Below, piece after piece: positions 1 through 12,800 of a stretch of DNA of 64,000 nt. How positions within the stretch are numbered: the first letter of the stretch is position 1; each line of letters begins with the position of its first letter. The stretch spans positions 868,001-932,000 of the forward strand of contig CAJFCJ010000018.1 of assembly GCA_904063045.1 (NCBI GenBank). The letters are read 5' to 3'. The notes under the pieces are model-generated. The model worked only from the letters and a program-made list of their open reading frames with translations. It searched no databases and was not told the origin of the DNA. This DNA comes from Dimorphilus gyrociliatus (taxonomy: Eukaryota > Annelida > Polychaeta > Dinophilidae). The translations under genes and the position numbers were made by a program.

Positions 1-3000
1 ATACTGGAGACGGAATCTGAATTGTACCACTTGCTACATAAGGTTCTCCTCGATTTGGAATTAAAAGAACTTGAACACTTCCAGATAAAATTAAAAATAA
101 ATAAGGCTGACTATAGGCTACCATCACCGGTTGTTCGCCAGGCCAGTTCAAATCTTCTTCACGAGTACGTTTTCCTGAAGGGTCAACGAATATTCCAAAA
201 TCAGAGAAACATACCAATAACTCATTAGGGCTTATTTGGACCACACTGAGAGGAAAGGATAAAAAGGTAGAGGCTCCAAAAATTGCAAATGCCAACGTTG
301 AATCCTTTTCATTTAAGAATTCTCGAAATTTAAAGCTTTGCAAATCCAGAGTGTAGAATTTGTCAGAACCAACAATTAGGCGATCGTCTGAAAACATCAT
401 ACATCCAGCTGGTTTTGGAATTAAAAGAGTTCTTATCAAAGTAAATGAGTCAAGCTTGGGTGACCAGCCATATAACATCAAATTTTCAGCAGTTGCAACA
501 GCTAAGTACACGTTTCTACGATACATTCCCACTTCAATGGTCGTACAATTTACGGCATCATCTAAATATGCAAGAGGCAGGTTTGTGGAAGACTTTTTGT
601 TGGATGTGATATTTAAAACGTCATTGTACGTTGTAATGGCCACTCGCCGAGATGCACCAACCACTAAAACAATAGTGTTCAATTGACTTATGTATCTAAC
701 TGCTGATACTTGTCCAAAAGCAGTCAATGTACTATTCAACATGTCACTGTGAACGTGAAGTCCTTTATCGGTAGCCATTAAACAGTCAGAATTATTAATA
801 CAACAAGCTTCATGAATATAGTTCGGATGTTGCGAAACCAAGAGACTTGAGAAAATTGTTGTATCTGATTTCTCATTCAACATAATAGCATCAAGATATG
901 CAACCCAATGATGTTTGTCAGTTACACTTCCAGGATTGATATACAATGTTTTGTTTCTCCTGATAGAAAATACGAGTGGTAGGTCCGTTAAGCACACATT
1001 TGGCAATTCGACAGGGTTAACTGCAGCTCTCATTAACGTTTTACCATCCCGAAGAGGAATATCTTCACAATATGGTTCAACAACAGTGTCCGAGTTGTAT
1101 ATAAACACTACGTTGTCCTTAAGAACCATCCATTTCTTTTCCCAAACATTTTTACGCTGACGATAAATTGTTATCCAACCAGATTTCACTTTTTTCAATT
1201 TAGCAACATTTCGAACTTTACGTTCTGTAACTTCTTTGAAGAGATCATCAAAAACCCGTCTGTATTCGGTCTTCATTCCACAATTCGGTGGCATTTTTGG
1301 CGAGCAAAGTGGATGACAGACGGACAAACATTCCTCACACTTTGTAGCTTCCCTCACAAACTCCACATTACCTAAACATAAAACACATTTGTCTGGTCTT
1401 GAATTGAGACCAGTTACAAAGCGATGGGGACGACCCATCGTATTAGCTCGTGGTGCTCCTGGTGTTTCGCTCGTTTGTTTTGATCTATTTTGACATCTTG
1501 GTGTTTTTGGAGTTTTTGGTGTTGACATTTCGGTTGTTCCAAAGCAATTCGTTGTTTTAACGGTCGTTACTTGTGGAACTGATCGACTTAAATTTCGAAT
1601 TTTTTGTTCCAACTCTACTTTATCTCTGGAAAGCCGAGCATTTTCGTCAAGGGCAACGCGCAATGTCTTTTGCAGTTGTTCTTCCCGTGAAAAGAGTTCT
1701 GTTTTTTTCTTTTTCTTTTTTGGTGCATCCAATTGTTGTTGTAGAAGATCAATTACATTCATTTGCTGTCGCTTTGTTACTTCCATTTTATGTTTTTCGA
1801 ATTTTTCATTTTCGACAGTGGTTTTGAATGTTTGTCTAGCTTTTTCTAATTCGTATTCATAAGACGATATTTCGTCGCGTAACTCATTTCTCTCAACTTC
1901 AAGATTTCGTAGTTCTTCGGTTAGTTGTATTTGAATTTCACGAGCCTCAGCCAGCTTTGTTCTATGTTTTGTCGATTCCTCTTTAATGTTCACTACTTCT
2001 CTTTCAAGAGCTTCATTCGACTGCAATAGACTACCACGTTCTTTTTCTATTTCATGAAGATTTTGCTCAGTGGTGAAAAGTTGTTCTGTTAATTTTTCTT
2101 TTCCTTCTGTTAAAGAAAGTTTGGACGAAAGTATGGTCTCAAATTGTTGTCGTGTTTGCTGAAGTTCTTCTTCTGTACATACTCGGCTTTCTTCTAATTG
2201 CTTTCTGTGAAGAGAAAATGACTGTGATATAAGCTTGTTGATTGCTCATAATGTTATTTTGTGTGTTCTGTATACTTACACTTTTCTTTTGTGAGATTCA
2301 AGATCGTTTTCTAGTTGCTTATTTCGTCTAAAAATTTCATCTTCTTGTGTAAGTTTTTGATCAAGAATTTGTTTTAGATGATTTCGCTCCTCTTCGATTC
2401 TAATGATTGCTTTTTTTCCATCTTGTTCAAGCACTTTATTTATTCTTTCGAGATCTGTAATTTGTTTTTCTTGTTCTTTTAAGGCCCATTTCAAGTTTTC
2501 TAATTCTCCGGTATGCTTTTGTTGGTCTTCTATAGTCTTTTGTCTTTTTCGACGTTCGAAGTCTATTTCAGACACAATTTGCCTATTTTCTTCTTCAAGC
2601 TGATAGCTCCTGCGTCTATATTCAATAACTTGATGTTCTAATTCTTTTAGTCGGTTTGTTTTTATACCCAATTCAACCCTGACGTCGCCTAGCATCTGAA
2701 ATATTTTTTTAATTCATTTATTATGGATTGAAAATATGTGGAAGTTTTTTCAATGTAATTTTTTTGATACTTACAGATTCTTTATTCTTTAACGTATTTA
2801 TTTCACTTTGAAGCATTTGCTTGTCTTCCTTTTTGTGTTAGGTAAAGTAGAAAAAGTTGAGTTTGAGTATTTAAGGCTTACTTTGAGACTTTGGATTTGT
2901 GCTCTAGTGTCTAATTTCTTTTCATCAGCATCCTTTTTAACAGTATTGAATCGCCTACGTAGATCATCTAGTTGAGTTTGAGCAGATAGCGTTTGAGATC

Positions 3001-4403
3001 TGAGATTTTCCACTTCTTGTTTTAGTATATCATTCTTAATTATAAAGACAAAAAATAATTGTTACATATTAAAAAAGTTATTTTCGTAAACATTCCAAAC
3101 TTTATTAACGATCTGATAAAAACTTACATTTTTTTCCATAAGTATGATTTTTGCTTGACTTTGTTTTTGATAGTCTTCAAGTTCTTTTTTTGTGTCATGA
3201 AATTTTCCAATATATTCTTCTTTGCGAGATCTTTCTCTTTCCATTAGTTTTCTCTCTTCAGCTATTCTGTAGCGGAATGCCGCACGATCTTCTTCAAACC
3301 TTTTTTTCTGTGGAGTGTGAATGTTATGATTAGTACTAAATTTATGTGAAATAGTAGACCAAATTGATATCCTTCAGCATGAATGTACAATAAGATTGAA
3401 TGAGTAGCTCAGACTTTCATATAAGCATTGACACACAGTGCAGGGGAAAATCATTTTAAAGATTTTGAATGCTAAATTATTATAGCATACTAGTTGTCTA
3501 CGAGAAAAGATAATTTAACTAAAGAATACTGACATCTAAGGCCATTGATTGTTCTTGTGATTGTCTTTTTAAGTTATTTTCTAGGTCTGTTATTTTCATT
3601 TCAAGTTCACCTATTTTTTGACTATCTCTCTTTTTATGAGTCTCAACAAGTCGAAAAGACTCCTCTTCGGAAGCTTTCATTTTCTCCGTCAATTCTTTAT
3701 TAGAACGACATAGATTAGCTATGACATCGTCCTTTTCTTTGACACTTTTTTCCAGTTTGATAATTTGCCTTTCCTTCTCTTCTTCGAAGTTTCTTTGTCT
3801 TTGTATAATACTTTCTATTTCATTCTTTTCATCTATACATTGAGCAAGTTTTCGTTCAAGATCAAGGACACGTCGACTTTCACGTCTTTCTTTACTTTCA
3901 GCATCTCTAGTTTTAGATTGATAACTGCCTAACTGTTCTTGAAGAAGATTGTTCTTTTTGGAATGTTCTTCAAGTGTAATTTCAAGTGATGTGTTTTCTT
4001 TTTGGAGAGATTGATTCCTGTGTCGAATTTCTTTGATTGTATCTGAATCAATTTTAATACTTCTTTTGAGATCATTAACTTCTGTTTGAAGAGACGTACG
4101 TTCGAATTCGGCCTTAGTGAGATCAGCCTTTAATTTGTCGACGACTTCTTCTAAATCGGCATTTTTATTTTGGAAGAAGTTGTTACGTTCCCGGAGTCTA
4201 CGAATTTCTTCGTCATTATCATTTCTGAGTAAATATTAAAATTAAAAAGGTCATTGAATAAAGCTCTAACATGTAAGAGATCAAATTGCTCACGTTAGTT
4301 CTAAACTCTTTTCTTTCACGTATTCATCATTGGCGGAGCTAAGTTCTCGAAGAAGTTGTTTGATTTTATCGCCGGCTTTATCAACGTCATCAACGATGTC
4401 CAT
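1..4403 (-). CDS. CIT: Citron-like protein (coiled coil, C1, PH, CNH), 3' end cut by window
   Basis: Citron (Drosophila Sticky) is a Rho-binding scaffold of the cytokinetic contractile ring. Seven exons can be joined on the minus strand: 4403-4294, 4224-3534, 3307-3128, 3034-2882, 2828-2775, 2695-2280 and 2204 down to the window edge. The N-terminal ~900 residues are Glu/Lys/Gln-rich coiled coil. A classical C1 zinc finger follows (His-x12-Cys-x2-Cys ... His-x2-Cys-x7-Cys, about 1430-1270), then a PH domain (about 1240-900), then a CNH domain that runs off the window. This domain order is specific to citron and the related MRCK kinases. The ATG at 4403 opens the coiled coil directly, and no kinase domain lies between it and COA3 at 4851. 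An acceptor-like sequence (TTTCAAG) directly precedes the ATG, so a 5' non-coding exon is likely. Family call is strong; the exact start is less sure. Confidence 0.85.
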
Positions 4404-4850
4404 CTTGAAAGAAGAATACTGATTTATTACATAAGAAATATTTCTCTAGTTAAATGTTGACCGTTTCTTTTAAGCACTGTGATTGGTTTGAGATTCAGCC
4501 ATATTTAATACATTGCTGCCATCTGTTTCATATGGGATAATTTCAATTTTTTTGTAGTATAGAGCTGACAATTTTTTGTTGATCAGTGTTATTTGGTCAT
4601 TTGATTGGAAATTGGGCTTGTGAACCATTGCCAGTTGCTTTTGATCCCCGATTTCTGACTACTTACGCTCTTTTTTAAATACACTGCTTTCTTATTTTTT
4701 TTGCACTAATTATGTACTGCATTTTATTGAAGAGTAAAGTCAGACTTATATTTTTATGCCTTTTTAGCTACTACTTGTGTATGATTGTTTTTCTTAAGTT
4801 CGTAATTGCATAATGTTTTTTTTTCGACCTTGAACTTGAAGGAGAACAAA
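4404..4850. other. Divergent intergenic region between citron and COA3
   Basis: About 450 bp between two gene starts pointing away from each other. It must hold both promoters. On the minus strand a short open stretch starts at the ATG around 4502 but stops after ten codons and has no good donor. No kinase-like coding sequence is visible here. Confidence 0.5.
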
Positions 4851-5224
4851 ATGGCAGACTCGAAAGAAATGCCCCGTGTTGACATGAAAAAAGAATTCCC
4901 GAATTTAAATGAGACAGAGAAACATTTCGTCCGGAAAATAGAAAATATGAATCTTGAGCGAGCAGGTCGTCTCACAAAAATGAGAAGTCGTAACAAACTA
5001 ACTGGAGCTCTTATTGCCGGCGCTGTTTTGGGAATATGTATCCTTTTATCACTCAGCCCGATCGCTGTTTAACAGCGAATTTATATGCTTTCTATGTAAA
5101 AAAAAACTCTATTAGTATTAATACTTTTCCTTAATAATTTTAACTTATAGATTCATATACACTTTTGGCGGTTAAACAAGAAAAATTTTTAGATGATTTC
5201 GACAAAGTTCCGGAGGAAAACTAG
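4851..5224 (+). CDS. COA3: COA3/CCDC56, cytochrome c oxidase assembly factor 3
   Basis: COA3 is a small single-pass inner mitochondrial membrane protein that stabilises newly made COX1 during complex IV assembly. Exon 1 is 4851-5037 and exon 2 is 5151-5224. The joined protein is about 86 residues. It has a charged N-terminal half, an Arg-Ser-Arg-Asn-Lys segment just before one hydrophobic segment, and a conserved tail (QEKFLDDFD) that matches human QERFLDELE. Without the splice, exon 1 would read into an unrelated end at 5072. The intron 5038-5150 has a U12-type donor (GTATCCTTT) and a U12-type branch site (TTCCTTAAT, 5127-5135). An AATAAA at 5305-5310 lies next to the ZNF830 stop, so the two 3' ends probably overlap. 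Short protein, but the match around the splice is convincing. Confidence 0.85.
5038..5150 (+). other. Probable U12-type GT-AG intron of COA3
   Basis: The donor reads GTATCCTTT, the strict U12 consensus. A TTCCTTAAT branch-site match ends 15 nt before the terminal AG. Splicing here restores the conserved COA3 C terminus. Confidence 0.75.
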
Positions 5225-5314
5225 TTGTTACAAACTCAGAACTAAACTTGTAGAGTTTTAATATGTACAGTTTCTAAAGTTTTAACATCAATAATTCAAG
5301 ATTAAATAAAAGTT

Positions 5315-6736
5315 TTAAATTATTCCTTTGCTTCTCCAATTAAGACTATTTTCGTCATAATCTTCATCCGATTCTTCGCTGGAATCGTTAAGGTCGTTTT
5401 TGGCAGCTGTGGTACTTCTCTCTTTAGATTGTACTTGTTTTAATACTTCTTCTTTCTTTTTGTATAAATTGTCAACTTTGCCCCATAATTGTCTGATTTG
5501 AAGAGAACGTAAGTATATGTCAAAAAAATGTTTATCTTACGCACATTTCAGTATCAATTTCTTCAATATTTCTCAAGATTGTATTTTCTTCGTGCTCTTC
5601 ATCCATTAGATTTTCAGCTTTCTAGAAAGAAATTAATCTACTTTACGTTTAATATAGACTTTAATACACACATTTGTCTCGTCTTTTATAACTTTTTGAA
5701 ATATTTCCCACTCTTCGTCTATTTTGTTTTTGTATTCCACATTGCGTACCTACAATAAAGAGCATTAAACTTAATATTTAAAGTTTTAAAGCTTGGAAAG
5801 GAAAAGTACTTTAGCATCAATTTTAGGATCATCAAAAAATCCCTCCGGTATCTGTTCAGCAGCAGTGTTTGATATTGGGCCCTCCACTTCAGAATCTACC
5901 TTAGATGTTTGTGGTTTTGGTTCTTTGTCACCAGAATCGAAAAAATCTGTTTTATTTTATGTTTTGTTTAAAAATACAAGTATAGTATTTTTAAAACAAC
6001 TTAATTTTATATTATTACCACTAGGAAGAGAAGAAGACGGAATCTCTGTTGTAACTGTAGGAACTTTAGAGCCAGTTTTTAGAGGTGCATTTTTCAATAT
6101 CGATTTAGCATTTGTCTTCGACGAATTATCAAAAAAGTCGTCAGGTAATCTATATTATATATATATATATATATGTAAAAGTTAATTAATAATTAACTAT
6201 TTTCATGAGAGAGAATAACCTCGATTTTTTAGTTTTCGAATTATCTAAAAAAAAATCAAAAGTTATTCATAATATTCAGGTTTAGAATTACTTTACAAAC
6301 CATCCTTGATTTCTTCTTCCGTCTTTCTCTTCAATGTTTGAGAAATTGGCTTTTCTTGAACTAGCCGATTTGATTTCAGTAGTTCTACATTCTATATTTT
6401 AGTTTAATTAAACGTTATGTTTAAACTTTAATTTTTATTTACCTCTTTATGTCCTCGGCTTTTAAGGTGAGTATCCCAAAGAATTTCACTCCTTACTTGA
6501 GAATTACATACTACACATGTTAAATTTCCTAGGGCGTTATATGTATGATTAAGTTAAGGATAATAAACAGATAAAAGAGCGATAAAATGGAAAAAAAATC
6601 GCAATTGAGAAATCTACAACAAATTAAAAAAAGGATATTTTGCTAGTGGATGATTGATTTTATTCTTTGAAGCAGCTTTGTGCATTAGTCGTTTTAAATC
6701 ATCCTTTGCAAGAGATTTTGAAGCTTTTGAGGACAT
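5315..6736 (-). CDS. ZNF830: ZNF830 (CCDC16) zinc finger protein
   Basis: ZNF830 is a nuclear C2H2-type zinc finger protein linked to pre-mRNA splicing and genome stability. Nine exons join in frame: 6736-6639, 6542-6443, 6391-6301, 6244-6220, the exon coding LPDDFF around 6150-6020, 5947-5810, 5749-5672, 5621-5545 and 5492-5315. The product has an N-terminal KRLM helix, the zinc finger in exon 2 (LTCVVCNSQVRSEILWDTH), two copies of a Pro-(Asp/Glu)-x-Phe-Phe-Asp motif as in vertebrate orthologues, a coiled coil containing EEWEIFQK, an acidic Ser/Glu stretch and the conserved NWRSKG end. Intron 1 (6543-6638) is AT-AC with U12 signals. It shares a ~150 bp divergent promoter with HD-PTP. Confidence 0.88.
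6543..6638 (-). other. Probable U12-type AT-AC intron of ZNF830
   Basis: On the minus strand the intron starts ATATCCTTT and ends CATAC. A perfect TCCTTAAC branch site (plus-strand 6553-6560) lies about 11 nt before the AC. No GT-AG alternative keeps the Ala-Lys-Tyr-Asn reading frame that ZNF830 orthologues have here. Confidence 0.85.
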
Positions 6737-6884
6737 TTTCTTACGGGTGGGAAAATATTACCAAAAATGATTCCCAAATCTGTATTGATACATTGTCCTG
6801 TTGACGTTCCTATTCTGAAAAGGCCATAAAAAAAGTACACATGACAAGGAGCCACACACTTTATTGTATTTCCTGTCTACAATC
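6737..6884. promoter_or_regulatory. Short divergent promoter region ZNF830/PTPN23
   Basis: Only 148 bp separate the two start codons, which point away from each other, so both promoters and 5' UTRs must share this segment. No clear TATA box is seen. Confidence 0.55.
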
Positions 6885-9800
6885 ATGGAGGCAGTTCCAA
6901 GATTGCCTATGATGTCTTTTGAATCAAAACAATGCTCAGACAGTGTAGAATTTACTCCAGTTTTGCGCTCGGTTTGTAATAAATTTTATTCTATTTGTAA
7001 TATACCACTGTAGAAACATCTAAATAACATATTTTTCTTGTATTTTTACGATTTGTAATTCCTGTCAGAGTCAAACGACGATGAATCATCTTGCATCTTA
7101 AATCAGTTAATAAAGTTTAAACTATTTACAGTATATTTTAAATCACTACGGGGAAAATCCGTCAAAATATGAAAAAGCATTGGAAGAACTAGAAAACTTA
7201 CGAACGGTAAGTTGTCAGGGAGCAATACAACTTTATCTGTATATTTTACTTTAAAAACTCAGACCGCAACCAAATGTTCAAAAGATTTAACAAGATGTAG
7301 TATATTAAAAAAATACTATGCTCAGTTACATATGCTTCATAATCGTTTTCCAATGGGAGAAGCAGACCCAGTGGCTGTTGCATTTACATGGTTTGTTGTG
7401 CTTTTTATTATGTATTCTATGTGCATTAATCTTGTACGTAGGGATGATGCTTTTGGAGGATCAACAGTCGTGCATGCCGATATTAAATTCGAACAAGCTT
7501 GTATTCTATATAACATTGGCTGTTTATACTCTAGCCTTGGTGCTTCAGATACTAGAAACACACAAGAAGTAAGGACCGAATTCGTTAACTTATATAATCT
7601 AATTATGTATTTATAACTATCAGAGCTTGAAAGCATCTTGCACTCATTTCCAAATAGCAGCTGGAGCCTTTGAAACTGTTAGAGACTCCTTTAATCCTTC
7701 ATACTCTTCGGATTTTGACAGCGACGTACTAACATTCCAGAGCAATTTGCTACTGGTAGGTCTACAACATTTAATATTTTCGTTATTCATTTTCAATGTT
7801 CCGTAGGCTCAAGCTCAAGAATGTATTTTAGAAAAGTCTATGTCGGAGAATAGGAAAAGTACTATCACTACAAAAATTGCCGCTCGTATTCGCCAATTTT
7901 ATACAGAATGCCAAAAAATCTTGGAGTTAAAACATACAGCAAAAATATTAGGGGCCAAAAAGCATAAGGTAATTAATAGATTATGGGCTAACATTCAAAC
8001 TTTTCAATATTTGTATATAAAAAGGAATGGAAAAAAAGGATAGATTTGAGAATTATTTATCATCATTGTTTGACATACTTTTATTCTGGTATGCAAGCAG
8101 AAGAAACAGAAAAGTGGGGAGAAAGGTTGATGTATTTTGAAGCAGCGTTGGAACAGATGCAATCCTGTTTGAAATTGGCGAAGGTAGAATTAATCCTTCA
8201 TTTTAATAATGTATAAGTTTATTAATGACTAAAAAAAATTTGGTATGTAGGATTCAATTCAAATGGAAGAAACTGTGCGGTTTGTTAACGATGTTGTTAC
8301 TGGGAAGTAAGTAAATGCCATTCATACAAATAAAGCAATTGTTTATTTAAATCTTTGGATATAAAGGTTCAATTCCGCTAAGAAAGATAATGATTTCGTT
8401 TATCATGCAAAAGTACCAAAACTTGAAGATTTTACACCTGTAGAAGGAGCTACATTAGTAAAAGGAATAATTTTTGATCATACTGATGTTGAAATATCTG
8501 GCCTTGACATCTTTAGGTATTAAATTTTTATTAGTAGCATAAATTAATCATGCAATTATATTATTATTTCATTAGAGAGTTAGTTCCATTGGAAGCTCAT
8601 GAAGCCTCTTCCATTTATAGTGAAGAGAAGGCCAAACTATTAAGAGTTATTGGAACAGAAGTTTCTGATGCTGACGAAGAGCTTACGTAAGACTATTTTA
8701 TAATTATTTGGTTGACTACTGAATTATTCATTTTTTTATTATTCTTCCTTTTTATAGACAACGAATGAATCAGTTAGCTTTTGATAAAGAATTTTTAAAT
8801 ATCGATAAGCAAGTATTGCCTGATTCGGTATTGGAGAAATGTGCTGCTATTAGCGCTATGCCTAATTCTACATCCGACTTACGTCAGTGTCTACATTGTG
8901 AGTAATTGAGATATGCTTTTAGACAATAACTTATTAACAAATCTATATATACAAATAAGCTTTATCTGGAGCTGCTTCGAAAATTGAAGAAAAAATTACA
9001 AAGATTCATAATATAATAGCAAAGGAGAAACGAAATGAAGATACATTTCAAAAAACTTTCGGTAAAAGGCAGGTTGATTCTCGCCTAATCGAGTTGGGAA
9101 ATAATGCAGAAGAAAGTGCTGAATTAGTAGACAAAGCAGCCCAAACTACACAGGTTCTTTGTCAAGCTATGGACGATCATATAGCTAATTTGAAATTGTT
9201 GTGTGATCCACAAGAATTAAATCGAAATTTACCAAATAGAAGTATATTGACTGGTATGTTAAAATTAGTCAATCGCTATTTTAAAGCGATTAATAAATTC
9301 AGTATGTTTATACGGTAATTATTACTTCTATAGAAAATGAAGAGGACGTTAAAATCATAAAACAAATGATAAAATTGATGGAAAAGATTGATGAAATGGT
9401 TAAACAAAGAAAATTATTAGAAACTTCATTGAGAGATGCAATCCATTCTGATGATATAACAAAAGTTATTGCTGGCAAAGGCGGAACCCAAGATCAAGAG
9501 GTAATTTAACCTTACTTTTAACTATGTTTTTAAAAAAATTAATGAATTATTCATCATCAGGAATACTTTAGGACAGAATTAAAAAAGCACGATGAAAACT
9601 TGAACCTATTAAGACAGAATATAGGCGCACAAACAAATATTTTGAAAGCATTGGCTGAATGTTATGTGAAATTTGCTCCAATTCGCAGAGAATTATCTGA
9701 AATTGACCAAAAGTAATAATAAAAAAATTTAACGTATTTTCATAGGCACAACTTTATATTTATTTTTTAGGCGAAATAAAAAAATTGAGTCCTTGATTGA

Positions 9801-12800
9801 ATCTTTCGATGTTTATACTGATTTGATCAACAAATGGAAAAATGGAATGGAATTTTATGACAAACGAGATGCAATTATAACAAATATACTAGCTGAAGTA
9901 GAAAAAAGACATGCTGAACAGGAAGCAGGGCGAAAAAGAATTATGGAAAAATATGGAATCAAAGAAGCTGTAAAACCGGATAGTAAGTAATTTAACGCAG
10001 TATATTTTTATGAATTGTACAAAAATGTATTTGTCTTTAAGTACCTACCGGTCCAAAGTCAGTAGACATGCAACCAAACTATATACCAAATGCATCTGAT
10101 TTATGCGGGGAAACGGGAATGACCCATTCGGAAATGAAGGCACTTGGAATGCAGATACCACAGAATCCGAGTTTAGAAGATCCATCAAAAAAGAAAACTC
10201 TTAAGGATCATATGCCTTATATGCAAAAGAGAAGTGAAAGAACGAAGGGAAAGAAAAACGTAACTAATGCTAAACCAGAAAATATTGATATCGATGATCA
10301 AGAAGCATTGGCTGCAATAGCAAGTTTGGAGTCTGCTGAAAAGTATTTAACATCAAACTTTCAAAATATACCTTCTTTACCTGGAAAGACACAAGCTACT
10401 CTTGCGAATAGTTCTGAAAATAGTTCAAACGCACCTTTAAATTCTTTGAACTATACTCCCACCCACCAACCCCCGTCTGCTCCATCTAATCTAACTAAAA
10501 ATTTTATTTCTACACCTACTATTCCACCACCTCAGGGTCAAAAAGGTCAATCAGCGTATAAAATGTCTTACGAAGAACAAGAAATGGCTGCAGCAGCGGT
10601 TGCTATGTTTGATCAAGCTATTGGAAAACAAGGAAATATACTGGCGAACGTTCCAGCGAGTGGATACGCACCACCTTACGTTCCGGCTCCTAATACATTA
10701 GCTGAACCTGCACCTTACGGAGTAGGAACAGCCAGTGTCAATTCATCAGTGTACGCTAGCTCTCAGTCCTATCAGCAACCACAGGCTCAGCAGATCTCTA
10801 ATTCAGCCCAACTAAGAAATAATCAACCTGATGCCAAATATCAAGCATATACTCAATACCAACCGGCAAATGAAAAAAACAAAAATATACAGTCTCAATA
10901 TCAGTCTACTACAGCTATGGCCTCAAATCTTCAAAATTCATTCCCGAATCAGCAAAATACCTCACATTCTTCCCTTCCAAAGGAATATCAACCACCGATT
11001 TCAAATAGTCCGCAACTTTCTATGAACACGCCGACAACAAATATCTATACAAATATGTCACTTTATAATCCTCACTATCAACCACAAAGTACCATTTCTT
11101 CATTTCCATCCCAGCAACAACATCAGCCAACGCAGCCCCAGCCACAACAATTCCAACCTCAACCAACGCAACCCCATCAGCAGCAGCTTCATCCCCAGCC
11201 AATGCAACCCCATCAGCAACAGCTTCAGCCCAGGCCAACGCAGCCCCATCAGCAACAGCTTCAGCCCGAGCCAACGCAACCCCAGCAACAACATCTCCAG
11301 CCCCGGCCAACGCAGCCCCATCAGCAACAACTTCAGCCCCAGCCAACGCAGCCCCATCAGCAACAACTTCAGCCCCAGCCAACGCAACCCCAGCAACAAC
11401 ATCTCCAGCCCCGGCCAACGCAGCCCCATCAGCAACAACTTCAGCCCCAGCCATCGCAACCCCAGCAGCAACAGCTCCAGCCTCAGCCAATGCAACCCCA
11501 GCAACAACAGCTCCAACCTCAACCATCGAGACAATCACAGCATCAGCAACCCTATATCAGCTGCGAGCAGATCAATCCACAGCATTCGCTTACAAACAAT
11601 ACTTTACAATCACCTGCCAATATTTCTCTACCATATTCTCAGCAAAATCCAAATAGCAGTAATTTAACTCCTCATCAACAGAATCTACAAAATCCACCTT
11701 TGCTTCAGCCCAATGTTGCACCCTCCAATTTAAAAGACCCTTCGATTGATTTTCACATTAATTCGCAACAGAATATTCCAAATCAGACGAATCCTATATA
11801 CCAACCTCAACAGGCGCAGACGGCGACCATGAATATGGATTATCATAATCAGTTTCCTCAACAACCATCAAACACACAGGTTTACGTACAACCGACTAAT
11901 CAGCATGTTATAGCAAATCCTTCTACTTCAATGAATCCAGTACAACAAATCCCTCAAAATTATTCTCAACAAAATCCAATGGGTTTTAATCAGACGACGT
12001 CTTTTCAAAATATAAATTATCCGAATGTGACACCTCAAGCATCTTTACCGTCGAAACATGAGAACATGAACATGGAAACAACAACTACTCAAGCAATCGT
12101 AAGATCTGTAACTTCAACCTCGTCAACACATTCTCAACAATTGCCTACGAAGATTGCTCAGAATGTGACTAGCAAAGAAGGTCAACTGTCTAATTACACA
12201 AATATGGAATTTGGATCTATTTCCAAACAATTAGCGCAAGAATTTGCTGGGGGTGTTAATTTAAGTCAGTCTATGTATGAATACCGTCAAACGTATGATC
12301 AACATCTGTATTCTCAAGCCCTACCAAATCAAAATCCTCTGCATCAGACATCAAGTCAAGGAACAATTCAATCCAATATTATTCCATCGGCTGGAACAAT
12401 AGCACCAATCACCACTCCCCAAACTCACAATCTTCAACAACAACAACAGCCTCTTGCATCCAAACCAACAGCATTAGAACAGCAAGAGAACAAAAAATCT
12501 TTTACTCCTGTTTTTGAACCTCTTCCTCTAAGAGAGAGAGGATCGTCAGAGCCCAGAGAAATTCCTACACCAACTATTACACCTTCGGTACAAACTCCTA
12601 GTTTTGAGAGAAGACTTTCAACAGCTTCATCCTTGGACGATATACTTTCAGCTAGTCCTACAAATGAAATAGAGAAAATTCTAAAGCCATATTGCATAAC
12701 GGAGGAAGAACGAGAAAAGTAGGGTGTAAATTACTTTATAAAGATTAAACCACATAAGAAGTTAATCTCGTTTGCAAACATAAAGACATAAGACTTAGTT

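Noticed and set aside
4473-4503. Possible upstream citron start (MAESQTNHS)
   Set aside because: It stops after ten codons and no plausible donor connects it to the exon at 4403; possibly 5' UTR.
7318-7636. Overlapping plus and minus frames of 84-134 codons in the BRO1 region
   Set aside because: They read through a BRO1 intron or in wrong frames; the spliced BRO1 frame explains the sequence.
11020-11538. Long minus-strand open frames rich in Ala/Val/Gly or Leu/Arg
   Set aside because: They are antisense readings of the Pro/Gln 36-bp repeat array in HD-PTP, with no family resemblance.
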